In this document: positions 37,807 through 49,113 of the stretch, piece after piece | How positions within the stretch are numbered: position 1 is the stretch's first letter | Layout: each line of letters starts with the position of its first letter | Origin: Macrolepiota albuminosa | Taxonomy: Eukaryota; Basidiomycota; Agaricomycetes; Agaricales; Agaricaceae | Direction of reading: 5' to 3' | NCBI GenBank assembly: GCA_027475525.1 | Contig: JAMWFC010000117.1 | Coordinates: forward strand, 787,795 to 851,794 | Length of the DNA: 64,000 bases | Notes under the pieces: generated by a model | Told to the model about the DNA's origin: nothing | Database searches by the model: none | What the model saw: only the letters and a program-made list of their open reading frames with translations | Made by a program: the position numbers and the translations under genes

Positions 37807-38177
37807 CTAGTACTTTAGGATGATATAAAGTGCTGAAGAGAGATGAGTATCGAAACATTATTTGAAGGCGAGCTGGCATACCGTGAATAATTCCGGGACT
37901 TGGGAACGATCAGTAACAATTGTGGCGAAAGACAGTAAGATGCTCACATGTAGCCCAGTATGGTAAGGAGAATGTTTATCAACTGAAAACGATGAATTTT
38001 AATAAAGAAGAAATCGGACAGGGCAACGTACGAGGTCGGCGCCGCAACCACGCTCGAGGAAGACGCCCAGTGGGGGAAGAAAAATAGCGATGATAATCTG
38101 AAATGAAGGGGTCAGGACTGAAGAAGGGGTAAACAGAACCGGGTGACCTTGCAGATGTCCGAGGTAGTGAAAGCCAT
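37807..38177 (-). CDS. PMP3: Pmp3/Sna-family small membrane protein, five exons
   Basis: Minus-strand exons 38148-38177, 38032-38097, 37948-37982, 37882-37898 and 37807-37832 total 174 nt, giving 57 residues. The exons read MAFTTSDICK, IIIAIFLPPLGVFLERGCG then ADL, LINILLTILGY, IPGIIHA and LYIILKY. Two hydrophobic helices and the PPLGVFLERGCG motif identify the Pmp3 (UPF0057) family, plasma-membrane proteolipids affecting membrane potential and cation tolerance. One exon has only 17 nt, so simple gene callers would miss or truncate it. The start lies 57-84 bp from the divergent kynurenine formamidase gene, so the two may share a promoter. Confidence 0.92.
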
Positions 38178-38233
38178 GGTGTTGGTGTGCGTGCGGAAGC
38201 TGCGGGCTATATAAGACGTCACGGGATGACATC

Positions 38234-39138
38234 ATGGAATATTGTGACAGTGTGACAGAGATGGAGTTTGCTGACATCGCATACACCGCGGAGGACGACG
38301 AGTTGCGGCAGCTCGACGTCTATCTTCCTCAAGATGCTGTCCCTGCCGAATCACGGCCCCTCCTTGTCTTCATCCACGGCGGCGCTTGGCGCTCGTAAGC
38401 TCCTTTGCTCTCTTCGTCTCTCCCTTTCCTCACTGCCACAGCGAGGACAAGCGCCAACACAGAAACCTTGCACGCAGTCTCGCTGCTGCAACCCGTCTCC
38501 CCGTGGCTGTCCTCAATTATCGCCTAACTCCGCGCGATCCTCCCGGTAGCGATCACTTTTGCCACCCAGGTCACGCCGAGGACGCCCTTGACGCCCTTTG
38601 TTTCCTGTCCACATGGCCCGGTCCACCAGGAGTCGGCCTGCTCTACGATCCCCACTGTTTATATCTTATCGGCCACAGTTGCTCCGCCCACATGCTGTCG
38701 TCCATCTTTCTGGATTCCTCGTCAATCTCACCATCTCTGACCCCACCGCAACATCTTTTCCAAGCAGTCAAGGCTATCATCATGTCGGAAGGCATATATG
38801 ATCCCGACCTCCTTATCTCATCGTTTCCTACATATCACGCCTGGTTCATACGTCCCACTTTTGGCGAACATGATTCCTACACCAACTATTCAACAGCGAA
38901 GCTTCCACTGATTGATACCCACATCAAGTGGCTTATCATTCACTCCCAAGGAGACAATCTTGTCGACTTGCCTCAGAGCGAGATCATGTATCGACATCTC
39001 TGCACACTTTATGGCGATCATGCTACCACACACGTTCTACGTAACACGGATCGTCTTGACGGCGAACATAACGATATCCTGCTGGGCCTTGATTATGTTG
39101 ACATTATAAAAGACTTCATATTAAAGCTTGATCCTTGA
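38234..39138 (+). CDS. BNA7: Kynurenine formamidase
   Basis: An alpha/beta hydrolase of about 280 residues in two exons. Two in-frame ATGs are possible, 38234 and 38261; the second (MEFADIAYTAEDDELRQLDV) gives the more usual N-terminus. The oxyanion motif HGGAWRS lies at the end of exon 1, the nucleophile elbow reads LIGHSCSAHMLSSIF, and a C-terminal GEHNDIL carries the catalytic histidine. HGGXW with a serine elbow is typical of Bna7, which hydrolyses N-formylkynurenine to kynurenine and formate. Other esterases share the fold, but the neighbouring kynureninase and kynurenine monooxygenase support this call. It converges with kynureninase, with 22 bp between the stops. Confidence 0.82.
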
Positions 39139-39160
39139 AAAGAAATTTCCTACTACTTTA

Positions 39161-40933
39161 CTAAACCAGTTCTTTGAATCCCTCTTCCAAGTAGTGGACT
39201 GCCTGTTCGCAGTCAGCAATCGTGTTGTACAATGGTGCGGGTGCCAGGCGTATAACGTCCGGTTCCCTCTCATCACCAATAACTCCGTAGTTCGATAATC
39301 TCGCGAATATCTTTTGCATCACTCCAGTTCCAATGGGTAAGAACAGCAATGAAAGCTGCGCGCCACGTTGTGACGCATCGCTTGGCGTGATGATAGTGAA
39401 GCCTGGCTCACCACTGCCTGGTTGTGGATATAATTGCCTTACTTCGCCGGGCGGTACGAAATATCTGGACTTCGTTAGAAGGCTTTCGAGGGTCCCCGTT
39501 AGTAACAAAGATCTTTCCCTAATGGGCTTCATCATCCCCGCCTCTTTAAATAGTTCGAGAGATCCCAAAAGAGAGGCAAGAGCAAGAATACAGGGGTTCG
39601 ATTGTTGGAATCCCTGCGCACCAACTATCGGAGAAAACTTCGCCGGCATTTTAAAGCGTGTCGTAAGCTCGTGACCCCACCACCCAGCAAACCTATCATA
39701 ATTGAGTAAAGTTAAAGGACGAAAGGATTTAAAAGTACCCACTTTGGGAGCTCAACATTGTTCCACTTTTCGTGGACGAATAGGCCTGCGATGCCGCCCG
39801 GGCCCGAGTTAAGGTATTTGTACGTGCACCAAACCGCAAAGTCGACATCCCAATCGTGCAGGTCTAAAGGTACATTCCCGACTGCATGGGCAAGATCCCA
39901 TCCACATATACAACCCTAGAAATATAGATCAGGTTTTTCGCAAGCTTTAAGCATCCAAAGGCAGAACGTAAAAGGGAAGTTTCCACGCTCTCATACCTGC
40001 TCTTTAGCTTTCCGTGTGATGGATTCCATCGGGAACCACTGACCGGTGTAGTATTGCACTCCACTAAAGAGAACGAGTGCGATAGTGGGTCCTTCCTTCT
40101 CAATGATTTCCAGAATATCCTCTTCCCGAAGGGTATATTCGCCTTCTCTGGGAGATACCTCAATGATAGCAGTTGCAGGATCCAGATCGTGGGCCTTGAC
40201 TTGCGATGCAAAGGCGTACTTCCGTGGAAGTATAGTGTCAGCAATCTCCATTCGCGAGGTGAAAGAATTCTTACAACCCACTTGATCCGAGGGAAAGGCT
40301 TTGGCTTCGCACAAGATCTTAAAACGGTCTGCAGTCGGTTTGTAAAAGGAGTCCATCATGAGATGCAGATTGCTCGTCAACGTGCCCATGCAAGCGACTT
40401 CTTTCTCGTTAGCCCCTGTTGCAAGCCGTTGTGAGCCTTGATAGCTACACTTAAATTCGATACTTACCTACGATTTCTGCCATCAATGGATTAAGTTTAT
40501 CGGTGAATTTTACCCATGGCCTGTCGTGAGGGTGCCGGAAGTGGCCCACAACTCCACTGTGGCAAATGTTCGGACAGTAACAGATCATGATGATTGTGGG
40601 ACTCACTGGGTGCCCCAGACTGTGAGTTCTTCCTTGGTAAAAGCGACGGAACGCCGAGACGGGAGCCCGAGAGAGTTTCCGCAAAGATAGATAACCTTGT
40701 TTGCTGGATTCGCAGAACGATGAGTTCGATATGGCGCAATTTTTGCGGTGTCTTACTGTCATCAGTCCGAAACTCTGCTTGCACATCCTGAATTGTAGGA
40801 AATATAAAATCAGAACTCAAAGACGGAGTGGAGTTTCTAGATTCGACCATCTGTGTAAAGCGAAAGCGAGATAGGAGTACTTATGCACCTGGTCGGTGAT
40901 CTTCCGATCATAGATGACTTTGGATTGCGTCAT
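39161..40933 (-). CDS. BNA5: Kynureninase
   Basis: Minus strand, start ATG 40931-40933 ([18 protein letters not shown]). Later exons give [17 protein letters not shown], the substrate loop [20 protein letters not shown], and [14 protein letters not shown]. Next are [20 protein letters not shown] and the PLP lysine segment [20 protein letters not shown]. The C-terminus reads [20 protein letters not shown]. The enzyme is a PLP-dependent hydrolase that splits 3-hydroxykynurenine to 3-hydroxyanthranilate and alanine. About eight exons with no frame break. It is divergent from kynurenine 3-monooxygenase, with only 53 bp between the two start codons, and convergent with formamidase on the other side. 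Three consecutive steps of tryptophan breakdown are thus adjacent. Confidence 0.93.
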
Positions 40934-40986
40934 TTTCCCGACTCGATCAAAATTTTCAATAATTTCAAGTTTAATTCTGCCCTCCA
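40934..40986. promoter_or_regulatory. 53-bp divergent promoter between kynureninase and kynurenine 3-monooxygenase
   Basis: The two coding sequences start head to head with only 53 bp between them. The interval is AT-rich and must contain both 5' ends, unless one transcript starts inside the other gene. Coordinated expression is inferred. Confidence 0.6.
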
Positions 40987-42819
40987 ATGCCGAGAAAGGT
41001 CGTCGTAGTTGGTGCTGGCCCGGTGGGATGCCTCGCTGCGATGGCCTTTGCCAAGCAGGGCTGGAAAGTCGAGGTCTTTGAGGGACGTTCTGGTAAGCAG
41101 ACGAGAATAGCAGCTTACTAGACGCATCTTACGCTTAAGCTTAAGACATACGCCTCCCTTCATCCAGGGCAGCCAACCAGCAGCGTTCAATCAATCTGGC
41201 CATGTCGCATCGTGGTATAGCCGCCTTGGAAGCCGTTGACCCGGCACTCACACAGCGTTTTATGGACGCTATCATTCCCATGCGCGGGCGCATGATTCAC
41301 AGTCCAAAGGGTGATCTTCATAGTCAGCTCTATGACAAAGATGGACAGGTAAACCTTGGTCTGTAGTCATTTATAGGTATACTGAGCCTGTCACTTTGGC
41401 TTTACAGTGCATCAATTCCATCGACCGTGCATTGCTTAATGAAGTGCTGCTGGACGAAGCTACTGCAACAGGGAATATCTCCATTTTCTTTAACCATAAA
41501 GTCCTGGCCGCAGATTTCGACAAGAAGCATATTACCATAAGAAATACTGAGTCAGGGGAACAATCCTCAGTTGCCTTCGATTTCTGCATTGGCGCAGATG
41601 GGAGCTATTCAGTCATTCGACGACAAATGATGCGAGTTGTCAGGTGGGCGTGATTTCCACTCTAGTCGAAACCTTTTCTCATCAACGGCTTTGCTTCTCG
41701 TAATTGCACCCGTTAGAATGGACTATCAGCAGGAATACATCAAACACGAATACGTCGAATTAAAAATGCCGGCAGGCATCGATAGTAACGGCAAGTCGAC
41801 GTTTCTCCTTGATCCAAATCATCTTCATATTTGGCCACGCCATTCTTTCATGTTGATTGCGCTGCCTAACAAGGTACAAATGATTCTACCCAACTACGCA
41901 ACACATTCACTGATTCTGATGGACAGGATAAAACATTTACTTGCACACTTTTCGCCCCTACCTCGGACTTGGATCGTCTGGATACATCGGAGGTCATACT
42001 ATCGTGGTTTAAACTGCACTTTCCCGATGCTTTGTCTATGATAGGCGAGAAAAACCTTGTGGAAGATTTTACGCGTAATCCGCGTAGTCCTTTGATCTGC
42101 ACCAAGGTAAAGCCAACTGTCTACCATACCATCAAAACAATTGATTTAAATTTTTCTAGTCCAAACCTTATCATTTTAAGGATTCTGTCATTATTCTAGG
42201 AGATGCCGCACATTCCATGGTTCCATTCTACGGACAAGGCCTTAATTGTGGCCTTGAAGATGTCAGAATATTGATGACTCTCCTCCTTCAGGAGGGCGTC
42301 AAGCCAACGCCACCATCAATTAAGGTTGGGTCAACCATTGACATTGATCAAGGCTTGGCTCGTGCTCTTGACCGATATTCAGACACCCGGCATGAAGATC
42401 TCATCGCCATCTGCGACTTGGCCATGGATAATTAGTGTGTTCCTCTTTTACCTCTTCGATTTCTCATGAACCTGACGCGTGTTAGTGTGGAAATGAGGCA
42501 CAACGTGACGACTCCAATTTATCTATTCAAGAAAACACTGGACAACATTCTTTATTCTTTAAGTTCTAGATCATTTATTTCTCTATCTTCCCTCGGACCG
42601 TTATTGTCTCGTGTCCCATACCCGCCAGGAAACCCGACAGGTTGGATACCATTATACACCATGATAACTTTTCGTCCCGATATCAATTACGCTACAGCAA
42701 AGAAGAGAGCTATACGACAGGCAAGCATTATAGAACGGCTGTGCTTGGTGTTACTGGCGTTGATCGGTGTGACAGCGTTGTGGATTTGTCGGATCGCATT
42801 AGCACTATATACACAGTAG
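40987..42819 (+). CDS. BNA4: Kynurenine 3-monooxygenase
   Basis: ATG 40987 gives [20 protein letters not shown], the FAD-binding GxGxxG start. Further blocks are [37 protein letters not shown] and [20 protein letters not shown] followed by CGLEDVRIL, the second FAD motif. The C-terminus has [20 protein letters not shown] and a hydrophobic anchor ([20 protein letters not shown]), as expected for the mitochondrial outer membrane enzyme. It uses NADPH and oxygen to hydroxylate kynurenine. Introns at about 41093, 41350, 41643, 41875, 42107 and 42436 join in frame with no defect. Confidence 0.93.
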
Positions 42820-43257
42820 GTCACAGCTTGAACGAAGCCAAAATCGAACCTTATATATAGTTCGGAGTAGTCCTCGGCCTTCTGAATACAACCATAAGAC
42901 AGTAAATATTACCTCGAGATCGCTCGTCGTTTTAGCTTTCCCTCCATACTTGGCCACTGCTTCGGATGCATGTGGACTCAGCTCGACAATCACAAATTGG
43001 CACGAGGCTCGCGCCGGCTTCTGTCTGCATTGAAAGAAAAACGAGCGACAGGATGTAAAATAGGTATACAGCATGGCATCCGGTAAATGTTCTACAGTTG
43101 TATAACAAGAGAGATCATGAAAGAGATGCGTACGGGTCATGATTGGAAAACATTAGCAAAAAAGAAACCGGATATAAGTCTGTGACACCAAGAGAAAAAC
43201 TAGCAGCCTGTATGGAAAAACGGGAAAACATGTACAAAAAATAGAGAGCTCAGCTGA
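42820..43257. other. Intergenic with an unresolved coding-like stretch on the minus strand
   Basis: A minus-strand frame at 42805-43140 includes the segment KPARASCQFVIVELSPHASE with balanced composition and possible splice sites (GTAATA..TATAAG). It would overlap the end of the monooxygenase gene and could not be joined into a recognisable protein, so it is not called. Confidence 0.25.
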
Positions 43258-43844
43258 CTAGTCCGCTGTCTTCTTAGGTCTCCCCCGCTTCTTTTTCCCG
43301 CTGGACTCAGTGGCTTCACCACTACCCGCAGCGTCATCGCTGGTCTCAGGTTTAGTAGCATTTTTTGGAGGACGACCGCGTTTCCGTTTAGTGGGAGGTT
43401 CTGTGTCGCCCTCACCTTCAGGTTTCTTCTCCTGTGAAAGTATGTAAGCGATACTTCAAGAAAGTCACTAGAAGACACGTCTGTGAGAAACGCGACAAAT
43501 GAAGGGAACTGACCTTTGGTGGACGGCCTCTCTTGCGAGGAGTGATCCCAGTGGATGATCCCACTGTGGCCGCGGAAGTCATACTTTGCCGCTTATTCTT
43601 GCTGCCTTTTGGCCGCCCCCTACCGCGCTTTGCGGGCGCATCCTTCTCGACAACGTCTATAAATGGAAAGAGCAGGACAGCGAGCACGATCAGTAAAAAT
43701 CATGGGACAACGCGGGACGCAGCGGGACAAAGTAGAAAGAGAGGTGCTCACCACTCTCATTTTTACCGCCAATGGGTTCATCGAGCTCGTCGAGAGGCTG
43801 CTTGTCATCGCCTTCGTCCTGGGGGTCTTGGGTGGAGGAAGACA
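43258..43844 (-). CDS. AT-hook DNA-binding protein, four hooks
   Basis: Three exons on the minus strand, start 43844 (MSSSTQDPQDEGDDKQPLDE). After an acidic N-terminus come four AT-hook cores: KRGRGRPKGSKNKR, RKRGRPPK, KRKRGRPPKN and KKRGRPKK at the C-terminus, ending before the stop at 43258. The protein is about 130 residues with no other domain, so it resembles HMGA/HMG-I(Y) architectural chromatin proteins that bind the minor groove of AT-rich DNA. Introns are at about 43493-43435 and 43752-43656. Target genes cannot be inferred. Confidence 0.85.
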
Positions 43845-44342
43845 TGGGATAATGTGTGGGAGGGGCAGAAGGGGCTGATAGGGAAACACGAGCGCTGGGA
43901 TAGTGGCTGGTTGGAGAGAGAGCGCTCAAGTGGGGAAAAGGCAGCCTGGACCGGGCTTTAATGAAGAAATTGAGGACCGAATATAGAAGAATTCGAAAAT
44001 GAATTGTTGTAGTATAGTGAGCCAATCGCAAAGTATTACTATTATCGTTCAGCAATCATCCTGTTGGACGGAAATTACCCCTGATTTTGGGGGGTTGTCC
44101 TCACGTAATGAGAATAAAGATGTGTGGTCAAACTACAAAATCCGGATTTGGAGGAGAGGACACACGACGTGAGGAAAGCACATGGATATTCCAACGACAG
44201 CCCCCTTTTCCAGGAATTAATATTCCCGCCGCCGATCCGGCCACTGAGGCCGCACCGACGTCCCTCTTTAGGAAACTCGGTCCCAGCCGCGGACTTGTGT
44301 AAACGTGTAATTCTTTAAACTTAAAGCTCAGCCTCTACTACC
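43845..44342. promoter_or_regulatory. Divergent intergenic region between AT-hook and Yos9 genes
   Basis: About 500 bp between divergent starts; must hold two promoters. No TATA box or known operator was identified. Confidence 0.4.
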
Positions 44343-46025
44343 ATGCGCATACATCTCTTCGCCGCCGCCCTCGCCGCCCCCGTCCACGCTGCACGCTTCC
44401 TCCACTCCCTCCCCGACGACCCCCATGCCTTCCCCAAGCACCGTGTCGCCTTTCTCAACCGCCTGCCTCTCCATCCAGACACCGCCCAGCGCTGGCTTGC
44501 AGATGGTCTGCGCGGCGGCGAGCTCGAGTTCCTCGACCAGCCCTGGACTGACCGTCTCGACAGCCTCGACACAACTCCCCAAGTATCACCTTGCATCCTG
44601 TCAGTTGTCCTCATCTCATGTCCATTTCTAGCCCTCCGTTAATTATACCCTCGAACAACTAAAGATGGGCCCTAGAGACTCGTATCTGTGCCTCATCCCA
44701 AGAGGAGACGCGACTGTCCAACCTGCATCGAAGGACGACCCATCTGACTTTGAATCCGTTCCTTCACGGAGCTGGTCCCTCCTTCAGCCGTTGGCCGGCA
44801 GTTGCCTTTACGTGCGTCTGCGATCTCCTACCAAGACCCCAACTCCATCCTGATTTTACGTCCCAAGCATCGGCAAGGCTGGTGGACCTATTCCTACTGC
44901 CACAATCAAGAAATTAGACAGTTCAAGGAAGCCACAAATTCTGCAGGTAATTAATCCTTCCTTCCCTCCTTCCTTTACCTTGGCGGGGTCCCTTCCTGGC
45001 CATAGTCCTTCCGTATCTAGTCGCTCCTCGGCTCGACCTTCACATTTTACCCGTGCCCTCGTTACTCACCAATGCTTGGTTGATTCCAGCAGGTCATAGA
45101 CCACCGCAAGAAGACTCTGGTGTAAGTAATTAATTTAGATGATTCGAATTCATAAACAAGGGTGCCTTCACAGTGGGAATCGTTCACATTGGGCAAAGCA
45201 CCTCAACCAGGTGCCGACCTCACCGTCGCAGAGGCAAACACTCAGACCAACCTCGAGCTTGCGCGGAATACTGGATCACGCTATCTCGTGCAAAGATGGA
45301 CCGACGGAACGCTTTGTGACAAGACACACAAACCTCGTGAAGTTGAAGTTCAGGTAAGATCATCTGACCGACTCGGGTCGATTTGTCTATTTAACGTTAA
45401 ACTCCAGTTTCACTGCTCGATGACGATGACGGATACAATACTTTTTGTAAAAGAAGCCAAGACGTGCTCGTACGTCCTCGTGATCAACACGCCGCGGCTC
45501 TGTGGCGAACCCGGCTTCAAGTCTTTTCGGGATACGAGCGAGGAGTACCAGATCCGCTGCCGCGAGATTTTCGATCCGCAGGAGTCCAGCCGCGACGCAG
45601 GTGCATTTGACGATGTCCCTGACCTGCTCGACTACCCCGTCAAAGTCCCGCGGCGCAAACCCGTCTTACCTGCTGCGCCCGCGAAAGAAACGCCAAAGGT
45701 TGCTGTCGGTGGTGTCGGTGACAAGGCGTATAGCGAGATACTGCGCAAAGCCCTTGAAACACACGGCAAGGTGGCGCTGCGAGAAATTGCAACGGACCAG
45801 GACGGAGCTGTGTTCGAGTTCGTGGAAGAGATTGACATGGCAAAAGACCCCATACTGGCGATGGAGAAGCTCGAGGAGACGTTAAAAGCCGCAGGCTACG
45901 ACGTCAAGATTAACCCTTCTACAGGAAAGAAGGGAGATAGGACGTCAGAAAAAGAAAGGGATCATGATACGACTAAAAAGAATCAAAAAACAGTAAAACG
46001 ACGGCCCTGGCACGAGGAATTGTGA
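44343..46025 (+). CDS. YOS9: Yos9/OS-9-like ER lectin of ER-associated degradation
   Basis: ATG 44343 with a signal peptide (MRIHLFAAALAAPVHAARFL). The MRH lectin domain includes GWWTYSYCHNQEIRQF, RYLVQRWTDGTLCDKTHKPR, VEVQFHCSMTMTDTILFVKE and CSYVLVINTPRLCGEPGF, with the paired cysteines and the glycan-contacting Gln, Arg, Glu and Tyr type residues of the family. OS-9/Yos9 binds trimmed mannose glycans of misfolded proteins and hands them to the Hrd1 ligase. The tail is basic and ends KRRPWHEEL; the final HEEL resembles HDEL and would retain the protein in the ER lumen. About six exons, frame intact. Confidence 0.87.
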
Positions 46026-47004
46026 TTTGTGGTTTGCTATCTTCCAGGAATTGTAAATTGTAAGAATAATTTGATTTTCCTAAATTTCCTAAATGTAATC
46101 GTATAATGTTCTTTGCGATTCCCATGGGCTATTGGGTTTTGTTACGAGTGTCAAGGATTTTCCCGAGAATGCTAGTGAAACAATAGCTTCCCGCCACATT
46201 CAAGGCTTCTAGCTCAAATATCAGAAAATCCGTAAGTACGTCTTTGGATTAAACTCTTAGCCCGTATTCATCCAGGATATCTCGGCAACGACACTCTAAA
46301 CCCATCATGAGGAAACTTCTTTCAGTTACCTGGGATCTGATCTGACGAGATTACCTTGCTAGCTAAAATAACATCTCCTGTTATGGGCTGGTACCAATGA
46401 ATTGACTTGGACAGAACAGGAAAAAAAATACCCCTCGTATTAAAGTGATTGGTCGAATAGAAAAAAAACTTTTTTTCTACCTGTCCAGTGAAACGAATGA
46501 CAATAGCACATTTACCACTCGTTTCCAGACCTTATCCTACTTTGACACCGCAGTCATCGTCACTTTCGCCACCCCGATTGATCTTATTTAGTTCCTTCCA
46601 AGTTCCGGGTGTCAAAGAAGACAATTGTGACGAGAGGGAAAAATCGAAAGTAAAAAAGAAATAATATTAGTACATATTTGATTTCTCTATGGAGAATTGA
46701 GAGGGTACATAACGGATGAAAGCAAAGCGGAGATAGCAGGGAATTGATGATTGGGGTAATGACAGATATGACAATGTATTTTAAATAATCCAAGTCCAGT
46801 GCTCGCCAAGGAATGAAATCAGAAGGGAAGGAAATATTATGAAGGAAAGACGTGGACAATAAATCACTCGTATGGAAAAATCAAAAGGAAATGAATGTAT
46901 AAAGATGAAGTCGTTGCTATATAAAGTAGATATGACAATGGAAATGAAGAACGTGGTGGAACCTCGCAGCGTCGACACGTCCGTCGAGTACCCAGGCAAA
47001 CGGT
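46026..47004. other. Intergenic, no gene seen
   Basis: About 980 bp, AT-rich, with poly-A/T runs near 46420-46480. It lies between the convergent Yos9 and Hal4-like genes. The open frames on the minus strand are hydrophobic by AT composition only. Confidence 0.45.
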
Positions 47005-48995
47005 TCAGAAGAATCGCCGTTTACTCGTCTTCTTGTCATCGTCTGTGACCTTGATATGCACATGTTCACGTGCAACGCCTGGTCTTGAACACGGTACGAT
47101 GCCCTTGAGCCACTCGTCGCCGTCGTCCTCGTCATCCGAGTCACAATCATCATGGTCGACACAATGACCGGCATTGTTATCTGACCTGCCATCACGGTAG
47201 TGATGTACAGACGTATCGCATCCACATAACAATCCACTTGTCTTGCCCTTGCCTTTGAGTAGATCCGTCAGCGTGCAGCGTGACGACGGCTCAATGTAAA
47301 GCATGCGTCGGAGGGCGGGCCGTGTTTCACGCGGCAAGAGACGGAATATCGACTCTGCGCCTCCGCCGTGATAGGTCACCACACTGTCTGTACGCGGTCG
47401 TGTTTTGGTTTGGGTGGAAGGGGAAATAGGAACAGACGGTGTTGGCTCGGTAATGCGGGGCAACGAGGTATTCTCGTTGCCTTCATCCACTGTTGCTGTG
47501 GACGTCGGAGGGCGGGTGCGGTGAGTACCAGCCGTACGTGGCGGAGGCAGGCGGTCGTTCAAGGAGGGACTTGGGAGTGATTCTGTTGACAGGGCAGGAC
47601 GTGCAAACTGGAGGACAGAGGGATCCATCTCGCGCAGACTCTCTGCCTGGACGAGATTGCTGCTGCCAAACATAGGGAGTGCGGCCATGCTGTGGGAATG
47701 GTGAGCGACGTGGCCATGGAGGCGGTCATCTGCAGAGACAGCGGTCGGGGTTGTCAGGTGGGAGTTGTATGGGGGAGAGCTATTGGTGTCGCTTGGCGGA
47801 CGGGAGGGCGGATCGGTAATGGCTGTCGAATCGGTAGATGCCGAGGTAAGGATAGAGGCATTCTCTGACGAGTTGGTGGTGCTGGCGCTCGAGGAACGAG
47901 CCTCCTGATCAGGCTGTGGAGTTCCGGTGCTGGAGGAGCGTTCGCGTAATGGAGGAGGCTTGCGGAGAGACGACAGGGACGGTGGGAGGGTGACACCGCG
48001 TTGAGTGAGTTTCCTAGGAGTGCTAGGAGTGGTCAATTCCGGATTTGGAAGGTGAACCTTGGCGGGCTTGGGTTCGGGTTTGAGGGAAAGATCGGGATGA
48101 GCATGTACAAAAGCTCTGAAGCTGGGGTCTGTCTTGGGATCAGGGATCTTCCATGGGAAGCGCCTGAGGACCATGCACATGAAAATGATTGCCACACTCC
48201 AGACATCGGTCTTTCTGGGGTCATAGGAGTCGTTGTTGAGGACTTCGGGGGCAAGATACGGGTCGCTGCCGACAATGCCCGTTGCAGGGGTGTGGGCTTT
48301 GCCAGGATAGTGGAAGACGGTGGCAGTGCCGAAATCAATGAGCTTGACGACGTTGTCATGGGTCATGACGCAGTTGTCGAGCTTAAGATCGCGGTGGGCA
48401 AGGCCGAGTTCATGGAGATACTCGACGCCGTCGCAGATTTGGCGAAACACACAGTAGATTTCAGGACGACACATTTTGCCAGACATGACTACATTGAAGA
48501 GGTCAAAGGGAGCATACTCCATGACCTGGGAGAAATGAATGTGATGCTGAGAGATGCGTAGAGGGAAATTACCTCGTAGAAGAGCCCGTGGTCAGAGACA
48601 ATGTCAAAGGTCTGTATGATGTTGGGGTGTTTGAGGGTGGAGCCAACGCAGAACTCGGCGGTAACCTTTTTCTGGTACTCCTTTTCGGACTCGCCGGTGC
48701 GTTTTGGCCTAAACTCCTTGACTGCATAGACCACAGCGCCGTTCTTGGGGCTGCTCTTGACGAGACGGACAGTGCCGCCTGCACCACTGCCGAGGACACG
48801 GCCAAGCTTTCCGTATTTTTTGGAGAGATGGACCTGGGTATATGGTGGAGTTGTGGGGGAAGGGACGGGTGAGGGGGGGGTTGTGGGACGGCCAGGGTGG
48901 ATGGGCCGGTCCTTTGGCTGGGAGATGCTGTGATGGTCGTGGGGGATGTGGTGGACGAGGAAACGCTTGAGGTCGTTGAGTGGGCCGTGAGGCAT
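47005..48995 (-). CDS. Ser/Thr protein kinase of the Hal4/Sat4-Hal5 family
   Basis: Two exons, start 48995 ([16 protein letters not shown]). The kinase domain is complete: the Gly loop [20 protein letters not shown] (ATP lysine), [11 protein letters not shown] (catalytic loop), [11 protein letters not shown] and [20 protein letters not shown]. The intron after GLFYE keeps the frame to [14 protein letters not shown] ~230-residue Ser/Thr/Pro-rich insert splits the C-lobe before [19 protein letters not shown]. The early basic region and kinase style match yeast Hal4/Sat4 and Hal5, which stabilise the Trk potassium transporters and act in nutrient-transporter turnover. The exact member cannot be decided from sequence. 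Confidence 0.85.
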
Positions 48996-49113
48996 GGCAG
49001 AAGTGGAGAGAAAAGCAATTGCATTGGATTCAGACTTGTGTGTCTATGACAAACACAGACTCCGTCATCCACCCCGATCCCTGTCGGCCTCGCCCGGTCC
49101 GACCAATGCCGCA

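Noticed and set aside
42805..43140. Minus-strand frame with coding-like segment near KPARASCQFVIVELSPHASE
   Set aside because: It overlaps the end of kynurenine 3-monooxygenase on the other strand, and its possible exons do not join into a protein I recognise.
46584..46999. Hydrophobic minus-strand frames between Yos9 and the Hal4-like kinase
   Set aside because: Hydrophobicity comes from AT-rich sequence; no start context, splice pattern or family match.
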